NCBI GenBank assembly: GCA_027039165.1
Contig: JALWEZ010000264.1
Location: 1 to 5,977, forward strand
Source of the DNA: Candidatus Moraniibacteriota bacterium
Lineage (GTDB): Bacteria > Patescibacteriota > Minisyncoccia > Moranbacterales > GCA-2747515
DNA length: 5,977 nucleotides
Direction: 5' to 3'
Positions 1 through 5,959 of this stretch are shown one piece after another; within the stretch, counting starts at the first letter, position 1, and each line of letters begins with the position of its first letter. A program made the translations under genes and the position numbers. Under the pieces are notes generated by a model. It was not told the DNA's origin. It saw only the letters and a list, made by a program, of their open reading frames with translations, and did not search any database.

Positions 1-1
1 C

Positions 2-1423
2 TATATAACAACAACACTGCCATATGTAAATGCTGAGCCTCATGTTGGTTTTGCAAGTGAAATAATTTTGGCTGATGTGCGTTTTAGATTTGCAAAAGAA
101 TGTGGTTTTGAGGCTGTTTTTAATACAGGAACAGATGAGCACGGTACAAAAATTTATAACAAAGCATTGGAAAACGGAATAAGTCCACAAGAATATGTAG
201 ATTCTTATGCAAAAAAGTTTGATTATTTGAGGAAATTACTAAATTTAAGTTATACGAATTTTATAAGGACAACAGATAAAAAACACATAAAAGCCGCTCA
301 AGAAATTTGGAAAATAGTAGATGCAAATGGTTTTATATATAAAAAGCATTATCAAATAAAATATTGTGTGGGGTGTGAATTGGAAAAAACAGATAGTGAG
401 TTAGTTCATGGAGAGTGTCCTTATCATATTGGGAAAGAGATGGAGCTAATAGATGAAGAAAATTATTTTTTTAAATTTAGTGAATTTAGTAAATCTTTAC
501 TTGAGCATTATAAAAATAATTCAAATTTTGTTTATCCAGACAAAAAATTCAATGAAATAAAGGCTTTAGCTGAGAGTGGTTTAAAGGATTTTAGTATTTC
601 AAGACTTAAAGAAAAAATGCCTTGGGGAGTACCAGTTCCAGGAGATGAGTCACAGGTTATGTATGTTTGGTTTGATGCACTCACTAATTATATTTCCACA
701 ATAGATTGGCCAGAGGATAAGGAAAATTTTGAAAGATTTTGGGGCTCAAAGGAAAAACCAAATGCAATTCAAATTGCTGGAAAGGATAATCTAAGACAAC
801 AAAGCGCTATGTGGCAAGCAATGTTACTTGCTGCAGATTTGCCTATGTCTAAGCAAATTTTTATAAACGGATTTATAAGTGTTAATGGTCAGAAAATGAG
901 TAAAAGTTTAGGTAATGTGATTTCACCTAGTGAAATGGTAGATAAATATGGAGTTGATGGTACTAGGTATCTACTGCTTACAAAAAGTAATTTCGGAGAA
1001 GATAGTGATATATCGTGGTCAAAAATGGATGAAAAATATAATGCAGATCTAGCAAATGGACTTGGAAATTTAGTAAGTAGAATTATCACACTTGCAGGAG
1101 AAATTGAATACAAAGCTCCAAATGTAAATATATCTGAATTTTTGGGAGAAGAATTGGAATTTTTTGAAACAAAAAAAGCTTTGGAAAAAGTTTGGAATAT
1201 AGTTGATAAAATGAATAAGTTAATGGAACAAAAAAAGCCTTGGATACTGAAGAAAGAAAAAACTGCGTCATCAGAAGAAAGATATGAAGAATTAATGCAA
1301 GAGTTTTTGACAAATTTGCACATAATTGCTGTTTTACTTAAAGTATTCTTACCAGAAACATCTGAGAAAATATTAGTTCAATTAAATTTAAGAGAAAAAG
1401 AGAATTTATTTAATAGACTGTAA
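2..1423 (+). CDS. metG: Methionyl-tRNA synthetase (5'-truncated by the window edge)
   Basis: This class I aminoacyl-tRNA synthetase charges tRNA-Met with methionine in the cytoplasm. The frame is open from base 2 (YITTTLPYVNAEPHVGF) and matches the family N-terminus, so only a few codons are missing. The TTG at 68 lies inside the catalytic domain and is not the start. Counting codons from base 2, the HIGH-like motif is HVGF at 14-17 and a GTDEHG motif follows near 43. A zinc knuckle has Cys122, Cys125, Cys139 and His142, the CxxC...CxxH form known from Thermus MetRS. KMSKS is at 298-302. An anticodon-binding helical domain follows, with KKPWIL near codon 395. The protein ends at about 473 residues with no C-terminal Trbp111-type domain, so it is a short MetRS. 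It ends in TAA, 15 bases before the next gene. Identity is secure; the HVGF signature is unusual. Confidence 0.97.
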   Translation, partial: YITTTLPYVNAEPHVGFASEIILADVRFRFAKECGFEAVFNTGTDEHGTKIYNKALENGISPQEYVDSYAKKFDYLRKLLNLSYTNFIRTTDKKHIKAAQEIWKIVDANGFIYKKHYQIKYCVGCELEKTDSELVHGECPYHIGKEMELIDEENYFFKFSEFSKSLLEHYKNNSNFVYPDKKFNEIKALAESGLKDFSISRLKEKMPWGVPVPGDESQVMYVWFDALTNYISTIDWPEDKENFERFWGSKEKPNAIQIAGKDNLRQQSAMWQAMLLAADLPMSKQIFINGFISVNGQKMSKSLGNVISPSEMVDKYGVDGTRYLLLTKSNFGEDSDISWSKMDEKYNADLANGLGNLVSRIITLAGEIEYKAPNVNISEFLGEELEFFETKKALEKVWNIVDKMNKLMEQKKPWILKKEKTASSEERYEELMQEFLTNLHIIAVLLKVFLPETSEKILVQLNLREKENLFNRL

Positions 1424-1438
1424 TTACTGGTTAGTGAA

Positions 1439-2107
1439 ATGAATAGAAAAATAGAAACACAATTTGCTTTTATTGCTATACTGATAATATCAGTATGTTT
1501 CTTATGGTTTGTCTCAGTTCAGTCAACAAAAGTTAACGAAGAATTGAGGAGTGCTCAGAGCGTAGTAAATAAACACAGAAATATTTCAAATATAGGATTG
1601 GAAAGTGATATAAGTATTAGAGATTTTGATGTAAAAAATATTTCGGATGAATTAGTTGAGGTAGCTAATTGGAATATTTATTCAAATAATAAATCTAAAT
1701 TTGTTCTTATGTATCCTAAAGACTGGGATTTTTTTGAAAGTAGCTCAAAAAATAAGGTAATATTTTATCCAAGTAAAGAGTATTATATCAAACATGGTGC
1801 TAAAGGTTCTTTGATTATAAAAAAATATGAAGATATGGATATAGATAAGTATTTAGGAGAGTATTGGGTTTTTGATAATTTTGATACCAGCATCAGTGAT
1901 CTAGAGATTTTATCTATTTCAAATATAAATTTGAATTTTTTGAGTGCAAAAAGAATTGAAATTGGTAAAAAAAATACAAAAAAAACTAAAAGAGAAATAA
2001 CTTTTGTAGAAAATAAAAATGGTAATGCATTTGTTTTGAGTAGAGATAGTGATTTAGTAAATAAAAAAATTATAAATACAATAATATCAACATTTAGATT
2101 TAAATAG
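1439..2107 (+). CDS. Membrane-anchored protein with PsbP-like extracytoplasmic domain
   Basis: The 222-residue protein starts with a short polar stretch (MNRKIETQ), followed by one hydrophobic segment at about residues 9-27. The rest is soluble, so it is probably anchored in the membrane with the body outside the cell. Cys20 is preceded by Val, so I do not read a lipobox. Residues 30-75 look like a flexible linker. From about residue 77, the pattern WNIYSN...KFVLMYPKDW (78-96) resembles PsbP-like or DUF1795-like domains of small secreted proteins in Patescibacteria and Firmicutes. This is a pattern match from memory, not a domain search. No catalytic residues are recognisable. The ATG lies 15 bases after metG and no Shine-Dalgarno is visible. 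It is probably co-transcribed with metG. Its role is unknown; a surface binding or envelope function is only a guess. Confidence 0.8.
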   Translation: MNRKIETQFAFIAILIISVCFLWFVSVQSTKVNEELRSAQSVVNKHRNISNIGLESDISIRDFDVKNISDELVEVANWNIYSNNKSKFVLMYPKDWDFFESSSKNKVIFYPSKEYYIKHGAKGSLIIKKYEDMDIDKYLGEYWVFDNFDTSISDLEILSISNINLNFLSAKRIEIGKKNTKKTKREITFVENKNGNAFVLSRDSDLVNKKIINTIISTFRFK

Positions 2108-2125
2108 AACAAATAATTTTTGTTT

Positions 2126-2385
2126 ATGAAAATTAACGTAGGTTCAAAAATAATGTAAAAATTTTTACTGTTTCAGAAACGATCTCTTCTTATGAGTTTT
2201 TGTCGCAAGTGCAGGTTTTGGGAGTTGAGATAAATTTTCAAGTTTCAGAGCAATTTAACTCACTGAAAGAAACAGTTCAGCGTGCAATAAACAGAGTAAA
2301 AAATACTTTACGATCGCAATTTAATTTTGGCTTGAAAACAGTGTTTTACTTGTCTAGAAAGTGTGGGTGTTGTACAATGAGATAA
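2126..2385 (+). pseudogene. Frameshifted, truncated DUF84/YjjX-like (inosine/xanthosine triphosphatase) relic
   Basis: The ATG at 2126 reads MKINVGSKIM and stops at TAA 2156-2158. Adding one A to the A-run at 2146-2150 joins it to the downstream frame, giving an 86-residue product. That product begins MKINVGSKNNVKI and later carries VSEQ, SLKET and RAINRVKN (about residues 42-61). This follows the DUF84/NTPase_I-T family layout: an N-terminal (S/T)xNxxK nucleotide-binding loop, then V(S)EQPxxxEET...GAxNRAxxA. The family acts as house-cleaning phosphatases for inosine and xanthosine triphosphates and is usually about 170-180 residues. Here the C-terminal half is missing. Conserved positions also look eroded: Pro after EQ is Phe, Gly before Ala is Arg, and the expected FGxGxE(S/G)G is FGLKTVFY. 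The open stretch in the second frame could start only at TTG 2200 or GTG 2206. A short functional gene is less likely than a relic. The family call rests on motif recall. Confidence 0.68.
2350..2378 (+). promoter_or_regulatory. Possible sigma70-type promoter before the exonuclease gene
   Basis: TTGTCT (2350-2355) and TACAAT (2373-2378) are separated by exactly 17 bases. The -10 matches five of six consensus positions and the -35 matches four. Transcription would start near 2385, two bases before the GTG at 2387 and about 23 before the ATG at 2408. It sits inside the 3' end of the DUF84 relic. Such matches are common in AT-rich DNA, so this is weak evidence. Confidence 0.3.
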
Positions 2386-2407
2386 AGTGAATAGTAAATA
2401 TATTGTG

Positions 2408-3094
2408 ATGAATAGAGTAGTATTTGATATTGAATGTGTTGGCGTTTCTTGGGATTCACTGCCAGAAAAATCTCAAAAAAGCCTTTTGAGAAATTGTGGA
2501 AAGGATGAGTTTTGTATTCAAAAAGAAAAAGAAAGTCTCGCTCTTTGGCCTGTAACTGGTAAAATTATAACTATTGCGGTACTTGACACAAAAACTGGAG
2601 AAGCTCAGGTGTTTTTTGATTCAAAGGGAAAAGTAAAAGAAGATTTCTTGCTTGACGGAGTTTTATATAAATCTGGAGATGAAAAGCAAATTCTTGAATG
2701 GTTTTTTGAGTTTGTGAAATATGTAGATCAAATAGTAACATTTAGTGGACGTAGGTTTGATTGTCCATATATTATATTTCGCTCAATGGTGCATGGACTC
2801 AGGCCCTCATTTGACTTAATGCCAAATAGATATGGAAATAATAGAAAAGGTTATAATCCGCATTTAGATTTAGCAGATCAATTATCATATTTTGGTGGAA
2901 CTCGTAGATTTAGTTTACATCTTATTTGTGAAGCACTTAATATAACTTCTCCAAAAGAGGAAGGAATTGATGGGTCTCAAGTAGAGGATTTTTACAACAG
3001 AGGAGAATATAAAAAAATTGCACGCTACTGTATGAGAGATGTGCATGCAACGCACGAACTTATGAAAAAATGGGATGGTGTGCAAGTTAATTGA
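2408..3094 (+). CDS. DEDD 3'-5' exonuclease, PolB exo2-like (RNase H-like fold)
   Basis: This is a predicted metal-dependent 3'-5' exonuclease of the DnaQ-like superfamily, closest in pattern to the family related to the DNA polymerase B exonuclease domain (PF10108-like). Numbered from the ATG at 2408 (228 residues), Exo I is VVFDIE with Asp7 and Glu9. Exo II is FSGRRFDCPYI with Asp118. A further conserved Asp lies at 154 in HLDLADQLS. Exo III is YCMRDV with Tyr207 and Asp211, the DEDDy type. Exo II commonly has NG before the Arg; here it is Ser113-Gly. I chose ATG 2408 because Exo I normally sits within about ten residues of the start. GTG 2387 adds seven residues and cannot be excluded. No Shine-Dalgarno precedes either start. 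The substrate (DNA or RNA) cannot be read from sequence. It ends in TGA, six bases before the next gene. Confidence 0.88.
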   Translation: MNRVVFDIECVGVSWDSLPEKSQKSLLRNCGKDEFCIQKEKESLALWPVTGKIITIAVLDTKTGEAQVFFDSKGKVKEDFLLDGVLYKSGDEKQILEWFFEFVKYVDQIVTFSGRRFDCPYIIFRSMVHGLRPSFDLMPNRYGNNRKGYNPHLDLADQLSYFGGTRRFSLHLICEALNITSPKEEGIDGSQVEDFYNRGEYKKIARYCMRDVHATHELMKKWDGVQVN

Positions 3095-3100
3095 CAAATT

Positions 3101-3586
3101 ATGACAAAAAGGAAAATTTCACTAATTTTGGATAATATAAGAAGTGCTCATAATGTGGGTTCTATTTTTCGCACAGCTGATGCAACAGGGGTAAGTCATA
3201 TATATTTTACAGGATATACTCCAAGACCGTATGACGGCACACTTCCGTATACTACAAAACCAGAAAGAGGGATTATAAAGACAGCACTGGGTGCAGAAAA
3301 GTTTGTTGACTGGTCTTTTCATGAAAATATAGATGAATTATTAAGAGAATTAAAAGATAAAAATGTAAAAATTGTGGGATTAGAACAAGATAAAAGAAGT
3401 ATTAATTATCTATCATATGATTTTTCTGGAGATATTGCACTTATTTTAGGTAATGAACCAAAAGGAATTGATAGTTCGGTACTTTCTCAATGTGATGATA
3501 TAATAGAGATACCGATGTTAGGCAAGAAACAATCATTAAATGTTTCAGTAGCAACAGGAGTGGCACTTTATGCTTTAATAAGATAA
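3101..3586 (+). CDS. SpoU/TrmH-family RNA 2'-O-methyltransferase
   Basis: This is a SAM-dependent SPOUT methyltransferase that would methylate a ribose 2'-OH in tRNA or rRNA. All three SpoU motifs are present in the 161 residues. Motif 1 is NIRSAHNVGSIFRTADATG (12-30), with Asn18 and Arg24 at the positions of the catalytic Asn/Arg pair in TrmH. Motif 2 is LILGNEPKGI (114-123), with Glu119. Motif 3 runs from IEIPM to ALYAL (135-159), with Ser145 and Asn147, and forms the trefoil-knot SAM pocket. There is no N-terminal substrate-binding domain or C-terminal extension, so this is a minimal-size member, comparable in length to TrmL. The target nucleotide cannot be assigned. The gene lies six bases after the exonuclease in the same frame and is likely co-transcribed with it. 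No Shine-Dalgarno is visible. Confidence 0.95.
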   Translation: MTKRKISLILDNIRSAHNVGSIFRTADATGVSHIYFTGYTPRPYDGTLPYTTKPERGIIKTALGAEKFVDWSFHENIDELLRELKDKNVKIVGLEQDKRSINYLSYDFSGDIALILGNEPKGIDSSVLSQCDDIIEIPMLGKKQSLNVSVATGVALYALIR

Positions 3587-3598
3587 ATGTGAGTATAT

Positions 3599-3736
3599 AT
3601 GGGAAAAGAAATAAATGAGCATGTAGAAAATTGGCTTCAAAAAACCGCTTGGATTTGGGTGCCTTTTTTGGCGTTTAAAATTCTTGTAAAAGATATAATA
3701 GAAAAACACAAAAAATCAAAAGAGGAAGAGAAATAA
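3599..3736 (+). CDS. Small 45-residue protein with Trp-rich hydrophobic segment
   Basis: This short reading frame fills the gap between the SpoU methylase (12 bases upstream) and the HAD phosphatase (9 bases downstream). It starts with ATG and ends with TAA. The protein begins MGKEINEHVENWLQK, has a hydrophobic stretch TAWIWVPFLAF (16-26), and then a strongly charged helix rich in Lys and Glu (27-45) ending KKSKEEEK. The hydrophobic part is short for a membrane span, so it may be a peripheral or short membrane-inserted helix with a cytoplasmic charged tail. Its fit between neighbours, clean start and stop, and protein-like amphipathic pattern favour a real gene. I do not recognise the family. 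No ribosome binding site is evident. The function is unknown. Confidence 0.62.
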   Translation: MGKEINEHVENWLQKTAWIWVPFLAFKILVKDIIEKHKKSKEEEK

Positions 3737-3745
3737 TTTAAATTT

Positions 3746-4408
3746 ATGATAAAAGTAATAATTTTTGATATGGACGGAGTTTTGATTGATTCTGTACCGC
3801 TTTGGAGACAAGCTGAAAGAGAAGTATTTGCTGAACTAGGTTTTTTTATCACCAAAGAACAGCAAAGCAAAACTCTTGGTTTGGCAATAAGAGAAATTGT
3901 TACATATTGGTCTGAATTTCATGATTTCTCTGGGATTTCTGTGAATGAAATTGCTGGAAAGATTGAAAGTCGTGCTATAGAACTTATAAATGAAAGAGGT
4001 AAAATGATTGAAGGTATTGAAGAAGTTTTGAAATACGCCTATGAAAATTTTTCTAATGTAGGACTTGCATCATCGTCTTCATATAGTGTTATAAATGCAG
4101 TACTTACTAAATTAAATTTTAAAAAATATTTTTCTGTTGTAAGGTCGGTGCAAGATGAAGAATTTGGTAAACCTCATCCAGCAGTTTACATGAGTGCTCT
4201 CAAAAAACTCGAAGTTTCTCCGTGGGAGTGTTTAGTTTTGGAAGATTCTTTGCAGGGAGTGTTATCTGCAAAAGCTGCGAGAACTAAGTGTCTTGCTCTT
4301 CCAAATAAGTATTTGATAGGTGATAACAGATTTATAATAGCAGACTATGTTTTAACTGAGTCTAAGAAGTATTCTTTGGATGCGCTAGATTATATAAGAA
4401 ATGTTTAA
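3746..4408 (+). CDS. HAD-superfamily sugar-phosphate phosphatase, YniC/HxpB-like
   Basis: This 220-residue cytoplasmic Mg2+-dependent hydrolase has the full HAD motif set. Motif I is FDMDGVLIDS, with nucleophile Asp8 and acid/base Asp10. An alpha-helical cap follows at about 16-85. Motif II is LASSSS with Ser109. Motif III is Lys142 in GKPHP. Motif IV is LEDSLQG with Glu166 and Asp167. The overall pattern (PLW after motif I, LGL near residue 47, DNRFIIAD near 192) closely follows the E. coli YniC/HxpB 2-deoxyglucose-6-phosphate or hexitol phosphatase. The beta-phosphoglucomutase subgroup is the main alternative. The exact substrate is not readable. A TAATTT box overlaps the stop of the 45-residue gene and ends seven bases before the ATG. 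The adjacent glycosyltransferase fits a sugar-related job but does not prove a shared pathway. Confidence 0.92.
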   Translation: MIKVIIFDMDGVLIDSVPLWRQAEREVFAELGFFITKEQQSKTLGLAIREIVTYWSEFHDFSGISVNEIAGKIESRAIELINERGKMIEGIEEVLKYAYENFSNVGLASSSSYSVINAVLTKLNFKKYFSVVRSVQDEEFGKPHPAVYMSALKKLEVSPWECLVLEDSLQGVLSAKAARTKCLALPNKYLIGDNRFIIADYVLTESKKYSLDALDYIRNV

Positions 4409-4425
4409 GAAAGTAAAATTCTAAT

Positions 4426-5565
4426 ATGAAGATAGGGATTGATGCAAGGTTTTATGGTCCAGAAAGTAAAGGTTTGGGTATATATACCAAAAAATTAATA
4501 CAGCAATTAGAAAATATTGATAAAGAAAATGAATATGTGATTTTTTTAACGAAAAGTAATTATAATCTATATAAACCCAAAAATTCAAATTTTAAAAAAG
4601 TTCTTACAGATTATAAATGGTACTCTTTTAAAGAACAGATATTTATGCCACAAAAACTCAAAAAGGAAAGGTGTGATTTTGTTCATTTTCCGCATTTTAA
4701 TGTACCATTATTTTTTAGTGGAAAATTTGTAGTTACAATTCATGATTTAATTTTACTCAGATTTCCAACGCATGAAGCAAGTACACGTAGCAAACTTATG
4801 TATAAATTTAAATTTTTTGTATACAAAAAAGTAATTACTCATGCAATTAAAAAGTCTAATAAGATTATATCAGTGTCTGAATTTACCAAAAAAGATATAC
4901 TTAGGCATTATTGGGATTTACCAGATAAAAAAATAAGCGTTACGTATGAGGCAGGACATGAAAGACGAATTCTTGAAACTCCAGAAAGAAGACAAAGAGA
5001 AATCCTCAGGGAAAATAATATAAAATCACCTTATATTTTGTATGTAGGAAATGCGTATCCTCATAAAAATTTAAATTTACTAGTGGAAGCGTTTCAAGTT
5101 TGGCAAAAAAAATATTCTCAATCTCAATTTATGGAGCTTGTGCTAGTAGGAAGGGATGATTATTTTTATAAAAGATTAAGAAAGTATATAAACAAGAGGA
5201 ATATAAAAGGTATAAAAATAATAAACACAGTTAGCAATAGTTTTTTACAAATTCTTTACAAAAATGCTCATATATTTGTTTTTCCATCTCTATATGAAGG
5301 ATTTGGATTACCTCCACTAGAAGCTTGTTCTTATGGGACTCCTGTTTTATCTTCAAGAGAAGCATGTATGCCAGAAATTTTGGGTGATGCTGTAAAATAT
5401 ACAAATGTAAAAGATAAAGAAGAGTTTGCTAAAGATTTAAATAAAATTATAAGTAATATAAAATTACGAAAACAATTAGTGAAAAAAGGAATTCAAAAAT
5501 CAAAGAAATACTCATGGAAAAAAACTGGAATTCAAACACATGAAATATATAAAAATGTGTTATAA
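4426..5565 (+). CDS. Glycosyltransferase family 4 (GT-B fold)
   Basis: This is a predicted retaining glycosyltransferase that moves a sugar from a nucleotide-sugar donor to a glycan or lipid acceptor, likely at the inner membrane face. It is 379 residues with no signal peptide or membrane span. The N-terminal Rossmann half starts MKIGIDARFYGPESKGLGIY, with the Gly-rich acceptor-side loop, and includes VTIHDLILLRFP (about 103-114). The C-terminal donor domain begins near 203 with YVGNAYPHKNL (Lys214). It carries the GT4 EX7E signature EGFGLPPLE (Glu291 and Glu299), followed by ACSYGTPVLSS. Length and motif order are normal for GT4. Donor and acceptor cannot be assigned. The gene begins 17 bases after the HAD phosphatase. 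A TAAAAT box lies at 4414-4419 and there is no Shine-Dalgarno. It probably serves surface polysaccharide or glycolipid synthesis (inference). Confidence 0.95.
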   Translation: MKIGIDARFYGPESKGLGIYTKKLIQQLENIDKENEYVIFLTKSNYNLYKPKNSNFKKVLTDYKWYSFKEQIFMPQKLKKERCDFVHFPHFNVPLFFSGKFVVTIHDLILLRFPTHEASTRSKLMYKFKFFVYKKVITHAIKKSNKIISVSEFTKKDILRHYWDLPDKKISVTYEAGHERRILETPERRQREILRENNIKSPYILYVGNAYPHKNLNLLVEAFQVWQKKYSQSQFMELVLVGRDDYFYKRLRKYINKRNIKGIKIINTVSNSFLQILYKNAHIFVFPSLYEGFGLPPLEACSYGTPVLSSREACMPEILGDAVKYTNVKDKEEFAKDLNKIISNIKLRKQLVKKGIQKSKKYSWKKTGIQTHEIYKNVL

Positions 5566-5566
5566 T
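5558..5566 (+). promoter_or_regulatory. Extended -10 box giving a predicted leaderless start for the next gene
   Basis: TGTTATAAT is a perfect extended -10 (TG-N-TATAAT) and overlaps the TAA stop of the glycosyltransferase. The hexamer at 5561-5566 would place the transcription start at 5573, the A of the next ATG. No good -35 is visible; ATGAAA at 5540-5545 gives only a 15-base spacer. Extended -10 promoters can work without a -35. Activity is inferred. Confidence 0.45.
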
Positions 5567-5572
5567 AAGTAA

Positions 5573-5959
5573 ATGGATATAGTTAGACCAAAAATACAAA
5601 AAAAAGAATTAAAACAAAAAAATAAAATACCTGTTTCTACTAAAAATAACAGAATGAATAGAACAGTTAATTTTTTTGATGTTAAAAAAGTAAATGCACA
5701 TGCTAATTCTAAGAAAAAAAGTGTGTCTGGTTTTGGAGTGTCTAAAAATTCTCATGATGTAAAAGTTAAGGCACAAATACATAAAAAACTATCTAAGGAT
5801 GCTGTAAAAGAAAATACTTATAGAAACAAAAAAGAATTTTTTACATCTAAGCAAAAAAATAATATTGCAAAAAATTATACTCTTCCAGTATATGTTTATT
5901 CTCAAGAAAAATTAGAACAAGCAGCTGATGATTTTTTGGATTTTCCAAGTGCTTTTTGA
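5573..5959 (+). CDS. Lysine-rich, probably disordered protein of unknown function
   Basis: I do not recognise this 128-residue protein. It contains 25 lysines and, over residues 1-112, about 29 Lys/Arg against 8 Asp/Glu, so it is very basic. It is also rich in Asn, Ser and Val, low in aromatic residues and has no hydrophobic segment long enough for a membrane span. It is likely largely disordered and may bind nucleic acid or another polyanion. The character changes at residues 114-128 (LEQAADDFLDFPSAF), an acidic, Phe-containing tail ending in Phe. The ATG follows the glycosyltransferase stop by seven bases and is preceded by a perfect extended -10 box rather than a Shine-Dalgarno. The stop is TGA. 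Translation is likely given the long open frame, but homology is unknown. Confidence 0.72.
   Translation: MDIVRPKIQKKELKQKNKIPVSTKNNRMNRTVNFFDVKKVNAHANSKKKSVSGFGVSKNSHDVKVKAQIHKKLSKDAVKENTYRNKKEFFTSKQKNNIAKNYTLPVYVYSQEKLEQAADDFLDFPSAF

Noticed and set aside
889..1323. Minus-strand open frames within metG (889-1323 and 1086-1313)
   Set aside because: They are antisense to conserved MetRS sequence. Their Phe/Ser/Leu-rich products are typical shadows of AT-rich coding DNA.
1783..2112. Minus-strand 109-codon open frame
   Set aside because: It is antisense to the PsbP-like gene and rich in Phe and Leu from complementing Lys and Glu codons, with no motif or start context.
2108..2124. Possible terminator hairpin AACAAA...TTTGTT after the PsbP-like gene
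   Set aside because: The stem is six mostly A-T pairs with no GC core, so it is too weak to call a terminator in AT-rich DNA.
2170..2180. Palindrome GTTTCAGAAAC as an operator
   Set aside because: It is a single short inverted repeat with a one-base centre, inside the relic coding sequence and not near a convincing promoter.
2200..2385. A stand-alone 61-residue gene from TTG 2200
   Set aside because: It has no ATG or ribosome site. Its sequence continues in frame upstream of the TTG with residues that fit a DUF84 N-terminus after one indel, so it is better read as part of a relic.
3092..3094. Alternative genetic code (TGA as glycine, as in Gracilibacteria)
   Set aside because: TGA appears only at the ends of two genes. 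Each end is followed at once by a new gene or by the window end. Glycine uses GGN throughout and no gene needs an internal TGA.
3091..3096. TTGACA as a -35 for the SpoU gene
   Set aside because: It overlaps the exonuclease stop and has no -10-like hexamer at 16-18 bases. Any start would also lie inside the SpoU coding sequence.
3694..3699. TATAAT as a -10 for the HAD phosphatase gene
   Set aside because: It lies inside the 45-residue gene. The nearest -35-like sequence (TTGGCG, 3668-3673) gives a 20-base spacer, which is too long.
3637..3870. Minus-strand 77-codon open frame
   Set aside because: It overlaps the 45-residue gene and the start of the HAD phosphatase, including the catalytic DxD codons. 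Its product shows no recognisable motif.
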